This document shows positions 51,502 through 60,965 of a stretch of 64,000 bases of DNA, one piece after another. Each line of letters begins with the position of its first letter. The first letter of the stretch is position 1. The notes under the pieces were generated by a model that was given only the letters and a program-made list of their open reading frames with translations, made no database searches and was not told where the DNA came from. Both the position numbers and the translations under genes were made by a program. The DNA comes from Paramagnetospirillum magneticum AMB-1. GTDB lineage: Bacteria; Pseudomonadota; Alphaproteobacteria; Rhodospirillales; Magnetospirillaceae. The DNA lies in NCBI RefSeq assembly GCF_000009985.1, contig NC_007626.1, forward strand, positions 1,091,501 through 1,155,500, given 5' to 3'.

Positions 51502-52569
51502 ATGTCTTCGAAAGTGGCGCTCATAACAGGAGTCACGGGCCAGGATGGAGCGTATCTGGCGGACTTTCTCCTTGGGAAAGGCTATGTTGTCCACGGCATC
51601 AAGCGGCGATCCTCCAGCTTTAACACTGGTCGTGTCGATCGGTTCTATAAGGATCGGCACGAATCCGACGTTCGTTTCATCCTGCATTACGGTGATATGA
51701 CCGACTCGACCAATCTCATCCGGTTGATCCAGGAGGTCCAGCCCGACGAGATTTACAATCTTGCGGCCCAGAGCCATGTGCATGTGAGCTTCGAGACGCC
51801 GGAATACACGGCCAATGCCGACGCGCTGGGACCCCTGCGCATTCTGGAGGCTCTTCGTATCCTGGGGCTGGTCGGAAAGACCCGCTTCTACCAGGCCTCC
51901 ACCTCGGAACTTTACGGCGCGGTGCGCGAAACTCCGCAGACGGAGAATACCCCGTTCTATCCCCGCAGCCCCTATGCGGTGGCCAAGCTGTATGGCTACT
52001 GGATCACCGTCAACTATCGCGAGGCCTACGGCATTTATGCCTGTAATGGCATCTTGTTCAATCACGAGAGCCCGCTCCGCGGTGAGACCTTCGTGACCCG
52101 CAAGATCACCCGAGCCGTCGCCGCCATCCAGAACGGCGTCCAGGACAGGCTGTTTCTCGGCAATCTGGATGCCAAGCGCGACTGGGGCCACGCGCGTGAT
52201 TACGTCGAGGGCATGTGGCTGATGATGCAGCAAGACAAGGCCCAGGATTACGTGCTGGCTACCGGCGAGACCCGGTCCGTGCGCAACTTCGTTGAATGCG
52301 CTTTCGCGGAAGTGGGGCGCACCATCGTCTGGGAAGGTCACGGCCAGGAGGAACGGGGGATCGACAAGGCGAGCGGCAAGGTCCTTGTCATGGTCGACCC
52401 GCGCTATTTCCGCCCCACCGAAGTGGAGCTTCTGCTCGGTGACGCCACAAAGGCGCGCCGGGAAATGGGCTGGGCACCGAAAACCACCTTCGACGAACTG
52501 GTTCGCGAGATGGTGGCCCACGACCTGGCCACCTTCGAGGCCGATCGTGTCCCAGCCTCCCGGCTCTGA
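51502..52569 (+). CDS. gmd: GDP-mannose 4,6-dehydratase
   Basis: The 355-residue protein is a standard Gmd: ALITGVTGQDGAYLADFLL, HGIKRRSSSFNTGRVD (the NADP-binding RR-S motif), ASTSELYGAV (Thr and Glu catalytic residues), YAVAKLYGYWITVNYREAYG (Tyr and Lys) and NHESPLRGETFVTRKI. It turns GDP-D-mannose into GDP-4-keto-6-deoxy-D-mannose in the cytoplasm, feeding the ColD-like enzyme at 43800 or a reductase elsewhere. The ATG at 51502 is preceded by GGAG with six-base spacing. Confidence 0.94.
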   Translation: MSSKVALITGVTGQDGAYLADFLLGKGYVVHGIKRRSSSFNTGRVDRFYKDRHESDVRFILHYGDMTDSTNLIRLIQEVQPDEIYNLAAQSHVHVSFETPEYTANADALGPLRILEALRILGLVGKTRFYQASTSELYGAVRETPQTENTPFYPRSPYAVAKLYGYWITVNYREAYGIYACNGILFNHESPLRGETFVTRKITRAVAAIQNGVQDRLFLGNLDAKRDWGHARDYVEGMWLMMQQDKAQDYVLATGETRSVRNFVECAFAEVGRTIVWEGHGQEERGIDKASGKVLVMVDPRYFRPTEVELLLGDATKARREMGWAPKTTFDELVREMVAHDLATFEADRVPASRL

Positions 52570-52584
52570 TGACGGCAAGCATTA

Positions 52585-53469
52585 ATGCCAAGCTTCAGCG
52601 TCATAACGCCATCCTACAACCAGGGCCAATTCATCGGCCGGACCATCGACAGTGTGCTCGGTCAGGGCGTCGACCTGGAATATTGGGTTATTGACGGCGG
52701 CAGCAGCGACAACACCGTCGAGGTCCTCAAGTCCTATGGTGACCGGTTGCGATGGGTGTCCGAAAAGGACCGGGGCCAGGCTGATGCGGTCAACAAGGGT
52801 ATCTTGCGCACCACCGGCGACGTGATCTGCTGGCTGAATTCCGATGACGTCTATTACCCCGGCGCGCTGTCCAAGGTCGGGGCGTTCTTCGACGCCAGGC
52901 CCGAGATTGATATCGTCTACGGCAAGGCCCACCATATCGGGCTCCATGACGAGGTCCAGGAATCGTATTACACCGAGGAGTTCGATTTCGAGCGCCTGAA
53001 GGACGTCTGTTTTCTCTGTCAGCCCGCTGTCTTTTTTCGCCGCTCCGTGGTCGAGCGGATCGGGTTGATCGACGCCGACCTTAATTACTGTCTGGACTAC
53101 GAGTATTGGCTGAGGGCTGGGCGCTCGGGTTGCTCCTTCGCTCACATGCACGACTACCTCGCGGGTTCGCGCATGTATGATGACAACAAGACTCTGTCGG
53201 CCAGGGTCCGGGTGCACGCCGAAATCAACGAGATGTTCCGGACGTGCTTCGGCCAAGTGCCGGTTGGCTGGCTGTCCAATTACGCGCACGCCCTGGTGGA
53301 CTCGAGAAATATTGGTCGCGATGATATGCCGCGGTTCGTCTTCCATCTGGCGGCCGCCACTTTCTTCGCCAGTCTTCGATGGAATCGCGGGGTCAATGCC
53401 GAGACGCGCGCCCTTTTGCGCCAATGGCTTCACCATTACCTGCCTCGCTGGCTGAGGGGGGGGCGATGA
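52585..53469 (+). CDS. Family 2 glycosyltransferase
   Basis: The 294-residue protein has a GT-A core: FSVITPSYNQGQFIGRTIDSVL, YWVIDGGSSDNT, GQADAVNKGI, WLNSDDVYYPGAL (the DxD-like motif) and LDYEYWLRAGRSG. No membrane helix is present. Its N-terminal half is closely similar to the second domain of the fusion protein at 55806-58238, suggesting duplication. It overlaps the next glycosyltransferase by four bases (ATGA). Confidence 0.9.
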   Translation: MPSFSVITPSYNQGQFIGRTIDSVLGQGVDLEYWVIDGGSSDNTVEVLKSYGDRLRWVSEKDRGQADAVNKGILRTTGDVICWLNSDDVYYPGALSKVGAFFDARPEIDIVYGKAHHIGLHDEVQESYYTEEFDFERLKDVCFLCQPAVFFRRSVVERIGLIDADLNYCLDYEYWLRAGRSGCSFAHMHDYLAGSRMYDDNKTLSARVRVHAEINEMFRTCFGQVPVGWLSNYAHALVDSRNIGRDDMPRFVFHLAAATFFASLRWNRGVNAETRALLRQWLHHYLPRWLRGGR

Positions 53470-54626
53470 GGATTGGTGTCGACGTCAGCCAGACCGGACC
53501 GGGCCGGGCCGGGTGTGGCAATGTGGCCTACTATCTGACCCGAGAAATAGCCGAGATGGATACGGGGGATGACTTTATCCTCTATCCCACATTCGGCAAC
53601 CAGTTCTGGGATGACCGTTGGGGGGAGACCTTTTTTCCGCCTCAAGTGAATTTCAGCCGAGCCCTCTGCTTGAACTCCCACACCGAGTCTCGATATTTCT
53701 GGGAGACGCCGCCGGCAGATTTACGATACCGGCTGGGTCGTCCCGATATTATTCACAGCCATAATTTTTTCTGTCCGCCGCCTGTTGATGGGGCCAGGCT
53801 TGTCTATACGCTGTATGACCTGTCCTTCCTTGAGAACCCGGATTGGTCAACCGAAGCCAACCGGGAGGGGTGCTTCCGCAACGTGTTCCGGGCCTCCATC
53901 GAGGCCGATCATATCTTGGCGATATCGGGCTTCTCGCGCGAACACTTCCTTAGCCTGTTCCCTCATTTTCCCAAGGACCGCATCTCTGTCATGCCGCTGG
54001 CCAGCCGGTTTCCGGACGACACCCCGTTGGCGCGGCCGCCGGAATACGCCCATCTCGGGGAGTTTCTGCTGACGGTGGGGACGCTGGAGCCGCGCAAGAA
54101 CTATCGCCGCCTGGTCGAGGCCTATAGCCGGGTTCACCGGCAGTTTGGGGGTAAAATTCCTCCGTTGGTGATTGCCGGCAACATGGGATGGCTGATGGAG
54201 GACTTCCAAGCCTTCCTCGCCTCTCTGGGGATTGCAGAGCACGTTATCTTCCTCGGTTTTGTGAGTGACGTCCAACTTCAGTGGCTGTATCAGAACGCCT
54301 ATGGCGTCCTGTATCCTTCCTTGTGGGAAGGGTTCGGATTGCCTGTGCTGGAGGCGCTCAGCCAAGGGGCGGCGGTGATTTCCTCCGACGTGTCGTCCAT
54401 TCCCGAAATTCTGGGCGATGCGGGTCTGATGGTTGATCCCGTCGATACCGATTCCATTGCCGGCGGCCTCGCGGATTTCTTGCGATCCGAGGACCTGCGG
54501 GCGGCCATGCGTGCCAAGGCCAAGCCCCAGGCGGAGCGCTTCTCGTGGCGGACTTCGGCACAAACCGCCCTGGATTGCTACCGCGAGGTGGCTGCCCGCC
54601 CGCCACGCAGGCAACCCAATGGCTGA
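53466..54626 (+). CDS. Family 4 glycosyltransferase
   Basis: The 386-residue GT-B transferase starts RIGVDVSQTGPGRAGCGNVAYYL. Its C-terminal donor-binding half carries LLTVGTLEPRKNYRRLVEAY, VIFLGFVSDVQLQWLYQNA and the E-x7-E motif in SLWEGFGLPVLEALSQGA. It probably uses a GDP- or UDP-sugar donor with retention of configuration. It is coupled to the genes on both sides by small overlaps. Confidence 0.92.
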   Translation: MRIGVDVSQTGPGRAGCGNVAYYLTREIAEMDTGDDFILYPTFGNQFWDDRWGETFFPPQVNFSRALCLNSHTESRYFWETPPADLRYRLGRPDIIHSHNFFCPPPVDGARLVYTLYDLSFLENPDWSTEANREGCFRNVFRASIEADHILAISGFSREHFLSLFPHFPKDRISVMPLASRFPDDTPLARPPEYAHLGEFLLTVGTLEPRKNYRRLVEAYSRVHRQFGGKIPPLVIAGNMGWLMEDFQAFLASLGIAEHVIFLGFVSDVQLQWLYQNAYGVLYPSLWEGFGLPVLEALSQGAAVISSDVSSIPEILGDAGLMVDPVDTDSIAGGLADFLRSEDLRAAMRAKAKPQAERFSWRTSAQTALDCYREVAARPPRRQPNG

Positions 54627-55761
54627 TCTTCGGTTTTCGATCGCGGTTCCTGTTCGTAGCGGTGTCGATTGGCTGGAAACCAATCTGGACAGCCTTGCGA
54701 GGCAGGGAGCGGGTGTCGCCGTCGCCCTTCTTGACGCCAGCGCCGATCCGAGGGTTCCCGACCTTGCCCGTCGCCATTCCGACCTGATCTCCTACTCGTA
54801 CCACCGCAGTTCCGACGGCGGTCAGGCTGCGGCCATTCGAGAAGGCTGGGAGGCGGTGGATGGCGATATTCTGGGCTGGCTTAACGCCGACGACCATCTT
54901 CTTCCCGGCGCTCTGGCTTCTGTCCGACGCTGCTTCGCGGCGGATCCATCGGTAGGCGTGGTTTACGGTCAGGCGGCCTATGTGTCGGGCGACGGAGCTT
55001 TTCTGGGGTATTTTCCCGCCTACGGGCCGGCGGACCTTCTTGGTCGGGCCAATGTGATTTGTCAGCCGGCCGCCTTTGTGCGACGCAGCGCAGTGGACCG
55101 TGTCGGCGGTTTGGACTGCGACCGGCACTACACGATGGACTGGGATTTATGGCAGCGCTTGTTTCGCGCGGGATGCCGGTTCCGCTCCGTCGATAGCGTT
55201 CTTGCTGTGGTTGTTAATCACGCCGGGACAAAGACCAACAGTGGATCGCCGCGCCGGACCCGGGAGATCGAAGAGCTTCTGGCACGCGAGGGGCTATCGC
55301 CGTGGCAACGCCTGCGCACTCGGCTGGGCATTCGCATGGGGGATCGGCTGACTTCCGGGCGGCTGCGGGATGGGGGGGCTCTTGGTGCGCTGTGGGCGGC
55401 CTTCCGGATCCTGCGGGGAGGGCGCCCTTCCTTCCGGGGGCTGGAGCTTGGCAGTAACCGCGTGGTCGGCGGGGAGGCGAGGCTGGTTCTTCCCGTTCCC
55501 AGCGGGGCCGACGGCCTGATCGTCCATGTCGACCGGCCTCTTGATATGGTCGTTCGAATCGATGGTGCGTCACCGCTGAGCAGCGCCATGCACCGCATGG
55601 AAGTCGTCAATGCGTTCGGCGGGAACGTCAAAGGTATCAGTCACGTATTTTCCGTGCCTCTGGCGGGGCCTGCGCACGAACTGTGCATTACCGCGCCCGG
55701 CCCCTGGAGGCTTCTGGCGGTGAGCTGTTCAAAGGGCATGCCCCCTTGCGTCTCTGGGTGA
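54619..55761 (+). CDS. Family 2 glycosyltransferase with C-terminal beta domain
   Basis: The 380-residue protein has a GT-A part (1-250): FSIAVPVRSGVDWLETNLDSL, SDGGQAAAIREGWEA, GWLNADDHLLPGAL and MDWDLWQRLFRAG. A basic linker follows, then a ~100-residue predicted beta-sandwich (LELGSNRVVGGEARLVLPVPSGADGLIVHVD). It overlaps the previous gene by eight bases, which fixes the start at MADLRFS. The C-terminal module is like those appended to other proteins of this cluster. Confidence 0.87.
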   Translation: MADLRFSIAVPVRSGVDWLETNLDSLARQGAGVAVALLDASADPRVPDLARRHSDLISYSYHRSSDGGQAAAIREGWEAVDGDILGWLNADDHLLPGALASVRRCFAADPSVGVVYGQAAYVSGDGAFLGYFPAYGPADLLGRANVICQPAAFVRRSAVDRVGGLDCDRHYTMDWDLWQRLFRAGCRFRSVDSVLAVVVNHAGTKTNSGSPRRTREIEELLAREGLSPWQRLRTRLGIRMGDRLTSGRLRDGGALGALWAAFRILRGGRPSFRGLELGSNRVVGGEARLVLPVPSGADGLIVHVDRPLDMVVRIDGASPLSSAMHRMEVVNAFGGNVKGISHVFSVPLAGPAHELCITAPGPWRLLAVSCSKGMPPCVSG

Positions 55762-55805
55762 TGCCAGAGGCACCGGGATCGGGGGGTAGGGTGAGGGGGT
55801 GAAGG

Positions 55806-58238
55806 ATGAGGGAAGCAATTAAACCGCGGGGACTGCGTATCGCCATTGATACCAGATCTCTTGTCGTTGGCGTTTCCGGCGGGATCATCCAAAATCAGGT
55901 GGGGGTCTTTCGGGAGCTGTTCAAACGCTATCCCGAGCATACCTATTTTGTTTTCTGCACCCCCTTTAATCGGGAAATTTTCCGCGAGCTGTCGGATCAT
56001 ATCCACCTGGTGAGTCTCCCCCCGTCGTCCTATCTCCACGACTTGGCGCAGACACTGCAGACCAGAAAAATCGATGTTCTCTTCCGCTCCTATCCGACCG
56101 CCGATGCGGCGGTATTTCCCATGGAACGGCAGATCATTTATATCCCGGATAACCAGCACGACTACTACCCGCAATTCTTTTCCCGGGACGCCCGGGCTTA
56201 CCGCAAGCTCGCATTCGACAAGACGTTGCGGGAGGCCGGCGCCGTCGGAACGATTTCTGAATTTTCCCGTTCGACACTGCAGGCACATCCCGAATGCGCC
56301 TGCAGTGACATATTCCTGATGGCGCCGGCATTGCAGGAGGAACACTCGCTGGCCCGGGCCGAGGATCTGACCGCCGAGGAATTGGCTCAGGTTCCAGACG
56401 GTGATTTCTTCATCTATCCAGCCAATCTTTGGGAGCATAAGAATCATCGTAGGGTGCTGGAGGCATTTTCCCGCCTGCTTGCCGAAACAAATCACAAGAT
56501 TTCTTTTATATTTACTGGAAATCCTGCGGACTGGCCATCGATTTCTCGGGGCTTCGAGGCGTTGCCCATTTGTCATCTTGGCTATGTCCGGGCGGAATTG
56601 GTCCAGTACTTGCTTCAGAAGGCGCGGGCACTGGTATTCTTTTCCCTGTTCGAAGGCTTTGGAATTCCCCTGCTGGAGGCCTTTCACGCGGGTACGCCGG
56701 TGTTATGCAGCAACTGCACCAGCCTTCCCGAGGTCGCCGGCGACGCGACGCTTCTGGCTGATCCCCTGGATATCTCCAGCATGGCGGCTGCCATGAGGCA
56801 GATCCTGGAAAGCCCCGCTCTGACGGCGGAATTGGTCGAGCGTGGCCGCAGGCGGCTGGACGCGTTCACCTGGGCGCAGTCGGCCGACAACCTGATGGCG
56901 GCGTTTGTTCGCGTTGCAGGGCGCACCGTTCGCTCGCCTCTGGATCTCCAGCCGTTGGTCAGCGTCGTGACGCCATCCTATAACCAGGGCCGCTTCATCC
57001 GTCGGACCATCGAAAGTGTTCTGAACCAGACCTATGGCAACATCGAATACCAGGTGATCGATGGCGGTTCGGACGACGAGACCGTCGACATTCTGAAAAG
57101 CTATGGCGGCAGATTCCACTGGGTCTCAGAGCCTGATGGAGGGCAAACCGCAGCCATCAACAAGGGCTTGGCGCAGGCCAAAGGGGAAATCCTTTGTTAC
57201 CTGAACTCCGACGACGTACTGGAGCCCGACGCCCTTGAAAAGGTGGTCGATTTCTTCCTCAAGAATCCGGAATGCGACCTCGTCTATGGCAAGGCCCATT
57301 ATATCGACGAGAATGACGCCGTTATCGGGAGCTACAAGACCTCCGATCGCCCCAGTGATCTCCACACGGATTGCATCATCTGTCAGCCGGCGGCCTTCTG
57401 GCGGGCCGGTCTGTCCAAGCTGATCGGTCAATTCGATGAGACCATTTCCACCGCCATGGATTACGATTATTGGCTGAGGGCCGTGAACGCCCATGCGGTG
57501 ATCAGCCATTTGCCCGAATACATCGCCAGCTCTCGCTTATACGCGGAGACCAAGACCATGGCGCAGCGCGAGCTGATATTTCACGAATGCTTCGACCTCT
57601 GCGCCCGTCACGTCGGCTATGTCCATGCCCATTATTTCTTTGGCTATTGGCATTGGAAGCTGATCGAGCGGCGTCCCTGGATGGCTCCCTTCTTCCGCTT
57701 CTTTCCACTGGCATGGAAATTACCCGCTAGAATTAGCCACGCATACTTCCTTTTGCGGCGAGGGTTGCTGCCTCGGGCGTTCAAGGGCAAGCTGCGGCTG
57801 ATGGCCCAACATCCGTCCGTCCGCGGGGGTATCCTCCGAGTCTTGTTGCGGCTGCGCGAACGGCTTCGGCACCGCCGGCTGCCGCGGGGCCCTCATAACG
57901 GATTGACGGTTTTTGGGGCTTGGTCCGATTGCTGGTTGGCTCCCGAGGTGGAGATCTGCGGGAATTGGCGGAGTGGCAAGAAGGCCATTCGCCTCGGCGG
58001 CTTCGTTCCAACTGATTGCACGATGCGGCTATCGCTGAACCACGCCATGGTGATAGAGCGGCGCCTCGAGGGAAACCGGGAGCATATGGTCGAATTCAGC
58101 CTGGATTTCGCAGAAGGCAGCAATATCGTTACACTGAGTTTCGATGCCTGGATCAGCGATACCCTCCGGGACCTATCTTTTTGTATCTATGAGACCAATC
58201 TCTTTTGCGAAACAGATATCTTGGTTCCCGCAAAATGA
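55806..58238 (+). CDS. Bifunctional GT4-GT2 glycosyltransferase with beta-sandwich tail
   Basis: The 810-residue protein combines three parts. Residues 1-375 are a GT-B family 4 transferase (LRIAIDTRSL, FIYPANLWEHKNHRRVLEAF, FSLFEGFGIPLLEAFHAGTPVLCSN). Residues 380-600 are a GT-A family 2 transferase (VSVVTPSYNQGRFIRRTIESVL, CYLNSDDVLEPDAL, MDYDYWLRAV). The last ~110 residues form a beta-rich module (VFGAWSDCWLAPEVEI to the end). The fusion should add two sugars in sequence. GGATG spacing before the ATG at 55806 is weak. The next gene overlaps by four bases. Confidence 0.9.
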   Translation: MREAIKPRGLRIAIDTRSLVVGVSGGIIQNQVGVFRELFKRYPEHTYFVFCTPFNREIFRELSDHIHLVSLPPSSYLHDLAQTLQTRKIDVLFRSYPTADAAVFPMERQIIYIPDNQHDYYPQFFSRDARAYRKLAFDKTLREAGAVGTISEFSRSTLQAHPECACSDIFLMAPALQEEHSLARAEDLTAEELAQVPDGDFFIYPANLWEHKNHRRVLEAFSRLLAETNHKISFIFTGNPADWPSISRGFEALPICHLGYVRAELVQYLLQKARALVFFSLFEGFGIPLLEAFHAGTPVLCSNCTSLPEVAGDATLLADPLDISSMAAAMRQILESPALTAELVERGRRRLDAFTWAQSADNLMAAFVRVAGRTVRSPLDLQPLVSVVTPSYNQGRFIRRTIESVLNQTYGNIEYQVIDGGSDDETVDILKSYGGRFHWVSEPDGGQTAAINKGLAQAKGEILCYLNSDDVLEPDALEKVVDFFLKNPECDLVYGKAHYIDENDAVIGSYKTSDRPSDLHTDCIICQPAAFWRAGLSKLIGQFDETISTAMDYDYWLRAVNAHAVISHLPEYIASSRLYAETKTMAQRELIFHECFDLCARHVGYVHAHYFFGYWHWKLIERRPWMAPFFRFFPLAWKLPARISHAYFLLRRGLLPRAFKGKLRLMAQHPSVRGGILRVLLRLRERLRHRRLPRGPHNGLTVFGAWSDCWLAPEVEICGNWRSGKKAIRLGGFVPTDCTMRLSLNHAMVIERRLEGNREHMVEFSLDFAEGSNIVTLSFDAWISDTLRDLSFCIYETNLFCETDILVPAK

Positions 58239-59281
58239 CCAAACCTGGGCAGGTAACGATGAAAAAATCAAATCCGTCCGTCTCTGTCGTTTTTTCCTTT
58301 TTCAATGAAGAGGATAATATTCCAGAGCTTCTTCGGCGCTGTCGTCAGACTCTTCGTGCCGAACAGGAAAGCGGTAATATTTCCAAGTATGAGCTGATTT
58401 TTGTCAATGACGATTCGACGGACGCTTCCGAGCGAATGCTGACCGAGGAAGCCCAGCGCGAGGGCGATATCAAGCTTGTCAACATGTCGCGTAATTTCGG
58501 GAACTCATCGTGTATTATCGCCGGATTCGAGCATTCGCGGGGCGATCTCGTGTTCTACATGGACGCCGATCTGCAGGATCCTCCCGAGTTGATGGCGAAG
58601 ATGCTGGCCGCCTGGCGTGCCGATGACGAGGTGGAGGTGGTCAACACGGTCCGTTTGTCGCGGGCCGGCGAATCGAAGATAAAGCTGGCCATCACCCGAC
58701 TCGGCTACGATATCCTGGCCAGGACCTCCAGCATCAGGTTCATCCGTGAAGCCGGAGACTTCAAGCTGCTGTCGCGCAAGGTCGTCGACCACATGCTGGA
58801 CATGCCGGAATCGTTCCCGTTTACGCGTGGGCTGGTCTACTACGTGGGCTTCAAGCAGGAGAACGTCTATTATCATCGTGAAAGTCGGCATGCCGGTGAA
58901 TCGAAGTTCTTCGTTCTCGGCCCGCGGGTCATTCACAATTTTCTGTTCTCGGCCCTGATCTCATTTTCGTCGGCACCGCTTGTTCTGTCACTGTTGATCG
59001 GTACGGTGGCGGCGCTGATCGGCGTGAGCGTGATGACCTATTCGATCATCCAATATTTCGTTGTCGACGGAGTGACGTCGGGCTGGACATCGCTGATCGC
59101 AGCCGTGCTCTTCATGGGGTCGGCGCAATTGATCACCACGGGAATCAACGGGTTTTACATCAACTCGATCTTCATCGAAACGAAGCGGCGGCCGCGCTAT
59201 ATCGTCAAGTCGACGGTGGGGGGGCCTTTGGATGCGCCGAAGGCCGCCGAGGCTGCCGTGCCGGCCAAAGATGGACTGTGA
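58235..59281 (+). CDS. Polyprenol-phosphate glycosyltransferase (DPM/GtrB-like)
   Basis: The ~348-residue family 2 transferase has VVFSFFNEEDNIPELLRR, ELIFVNDDSTDAS and FYMDADLQDPPELMAKML (the DADLQDPP motif), then RESRHAGESKFFVLGPRVIHNFLF. Two C-terminal membrane helices (about 245-270 and 280-305) complete the GtrB/DPM1 layout. It makes a polyprenyl-phosphate-linked sugar used as donor on the periplasmic side. Start 58235 overlaps the previous stop; an ATG at 58259 with an AGG site is an alternative. Confidence 0.9.
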   Translation: MTKPGQVTMKKSNPSVSVVFSFFNEEDNIPELLRRCRQTLRAEQESGNISKYELIFVNDDSTDASERMLTEEAQREGDIKLVNMSRNFGNSSCIIAGFEHSRGDLVFYMDADLQDPPELMAKMLAAWRADDEVEVVNTVRLSRAGESKIKLAITRLGYDILARTSSIRFIREAGDFKLLSRKVVDHMLDMPESFPFTRGLVYYVGFKQENVYYHRESRHAGESKFFVLGPRVIHNFLFSALISFSSAPLVLSLLIGTVAALIGVSVMTYSIIQYFVVDGVTSGWTSLIAAVLFMGSAQLITTGINGFYINSIFIETKRRPRYIVKSTVGGPLDAPKAAEAAVPAKDGL

Positions 59282-59288
59282 TTGCGAC

Positions 59289-60965
59289 ATGACCGCAGAC
59301 GGCCTCCGTGAGCAACTGATCCAGGCCCCGGTCCAAGTGATCGTCGACTTCGTTCCCGTGATGCCCGGGGGCGAGAATGGCGAGGCTCAGCAAGTGGCGT
59401 TGGGCCTGTTGGAGGGTCTGATGGCGCTCCAGCCGCAATGGACGTTCCACGTCCTGGTCAACTCATTGGCCCTGGACTATGTCGGGGAATTCGCCCCGGC
59501 GGCAAACGTCATCTGTGTTCGCGACAGCGGTGGCCCGGTGCATATCGAACTGCCCGAGTTGCCCGGCCGACAGGTCGGTCATGTCGTTTTGTGCCCCTTT
59601 AGCGGCCCGACCTATCATAGCCGGGCGCTGCCGCTGGTTTCGGTCATTCACGATCTGCTGTTCGCTCTCTATCCGCAGTATTTTCTGCCGGAGGAGGAAA
59701 GCGAGCGGCGGCGGAATTTGCGCTATACGAGGGAATTCAGCGACCTTGCGGTCTGCGTATCGGATCATGTGCGCCAGACCGTGATCGAGGCAGCAGAGTT
59801 TCCGGCCGAGCGGGTGCGAACCATCAGAACGCGGCTCGCCCCTCGGCTGGCTCCGGTCCGATCGACGGCAATTCTCGATCATCTGGGGCTGCGAGCCCAG
59901 GGATATCTGGTGTATCCCGCCGATACCGGTCTCCACAAAAACCACGAGATGCTGTTGACGGCTCTTGGCATTTACCGCTGCCGCCATCCGAAATCGGACC
60001 TTGTGCTTGTCTGCTGCGGCGTCGGCGACAATGCCCGTGCCAAGGAGGTCAAGGCGGCTGCGGTGTCCATGGGGCTGAGTGTGCTGTTTCTCGGGCATCT
60101 GAACGGGGAAGACCTGTCGGCGCTGATTTCGAATTCGCTGGCGCTGATCTTTCCCTCTCTGGTCGAGGAATACGGGACGGCGCTGCGGGAAGCCATGGCC
60201 TTGGGGGCGCCGGTACTGTGTTCGAACGGGGCCGGTCTTTCCGAAATCGTCGGGGATGCCAGCCTTGCCTTCGACGCCCGCAACCCCAATGAAATCGCTG
60301 CGGCGATCGAGCGCTGTGAGCAGGACCCCGCCCTGCGGGAGGAGCTCCGGCAAAAGGGACTGGAGTGGGTCGGGGCGGCCGGGAGCTTGGCGGACGCGGT
60401 CCGCGGATATCGCGATGTCATGGTGGACGCGATGATCGGGCGCGGTGTCACGGTCGATCGTCTGCCGCGGATTTGCGCTCCGGAATGGCGGGTGGGGACG
60501 GTGCTGGACCTGACCCTGCCGGACAGCCGGTCTTTCCTGCTCGCCGGCTGGTGGTCGACCGAGGGGCATGGAATCTGGCTCAAGGATGAATGCAGCGAGA
60601 TCCGGTTCGAGGCCGACGATACACGGGAGGCTTTGGTTCTGACCATGGAGATCACTCCGTTCATGGTCCACGGCCTTCCGACGGCCTATCCCCTCGGCAT
60701 CGTCTTGAATGACAGGCCCCTGGCGACCTTGACGGTTGGGATGCCCGGACGGATCGTCGTTCCGGTCCCCGCAGAGGTGTGGAATGCGGCCAGGATCAAG
60801 ACCCTTTGCCTGCGCCCGCGGGGCGGGCGGACACCCGCCTCGCTGGGCGTCAATGCCGACACTCGCCGCTTGAGTGTTGCCATCCGCACGTTGGCCTTTC
60901 TCCATGAACGGGCCTCGGGAGTGAGCGCGGTCCCTGGCGATCCCGGGGCGTCTCCCCCTGCTTAG
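59289..60965 (+). CDS. Family 4 glycosyltransferase with shared C-terminal beta-sandwich domain
   Basis: The 558-residue protein has a GT-B region (to about 385) with VSVIHDLLFALYPQYF, YLVYPADTGLHKNHEMLLTAL, LFLGHLNGEDLSALI and FPSLVEEYGTALREAMALGAPVLCSN (E-x7-E). A ~140-residue C-terminal domain follows (about 400-540), with LAGWWSTEG, a VLNDRP turn, VPAEVWNAARIKTL and TPASLGVNADTRRLSVAI, clearly akin to the two repeats of the membrane protein at 47597. This places an unusual accessory domain on a cytosolic transferase. An earlier ATG at 59271 is possible. Confidence 0.87.
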   Translation: MTADGLREQLIQAPVQVIVDFVPVMPGGENGEAQQVALGLLEGLMALQPQWTFHVLVNSLALDYVGEFAPAANVICVRDSGGPVHIELPELPGRQVGHVVLCPFSGPTYHSRALPLVSVIHDLLFALYPQYFLPEEESERRRNLRYTREFSDLAVCVSDHVRQTVIEAAEFPAERVRTIRTRLAPRLAPVRSTAILDHLGLRAQGYLVYPADTGLHKNHEMLLTALGIYRCRHPKSDLVLVCCGVGDNARAKEVKAAAVSMGLSVLFLGHLNGEDLSALISNSLALIFPSLVEEYGTALREAMALGAPVLCSNGAGLSEIVGDASLAFDARNPNEIAAAIERCEQDPALREELRQKGLEWVGAAGSLADAVRGYRDVMVDAMIGRGVTVDRLPRICAPEWRVGTVLDLTLPDSRSFLLAGWWSTEGHGIWLKDECSEIRFEADDTREALVLTMEITPFMVHGLPTAYPLGIVLNDRPLATLTVGMPGRIVVPVPAEVWNAARIKTLCLRPRGGRTPASLGVNADTRRLSVAIRTLAFLHERASGVSAVPGDPGASPPA

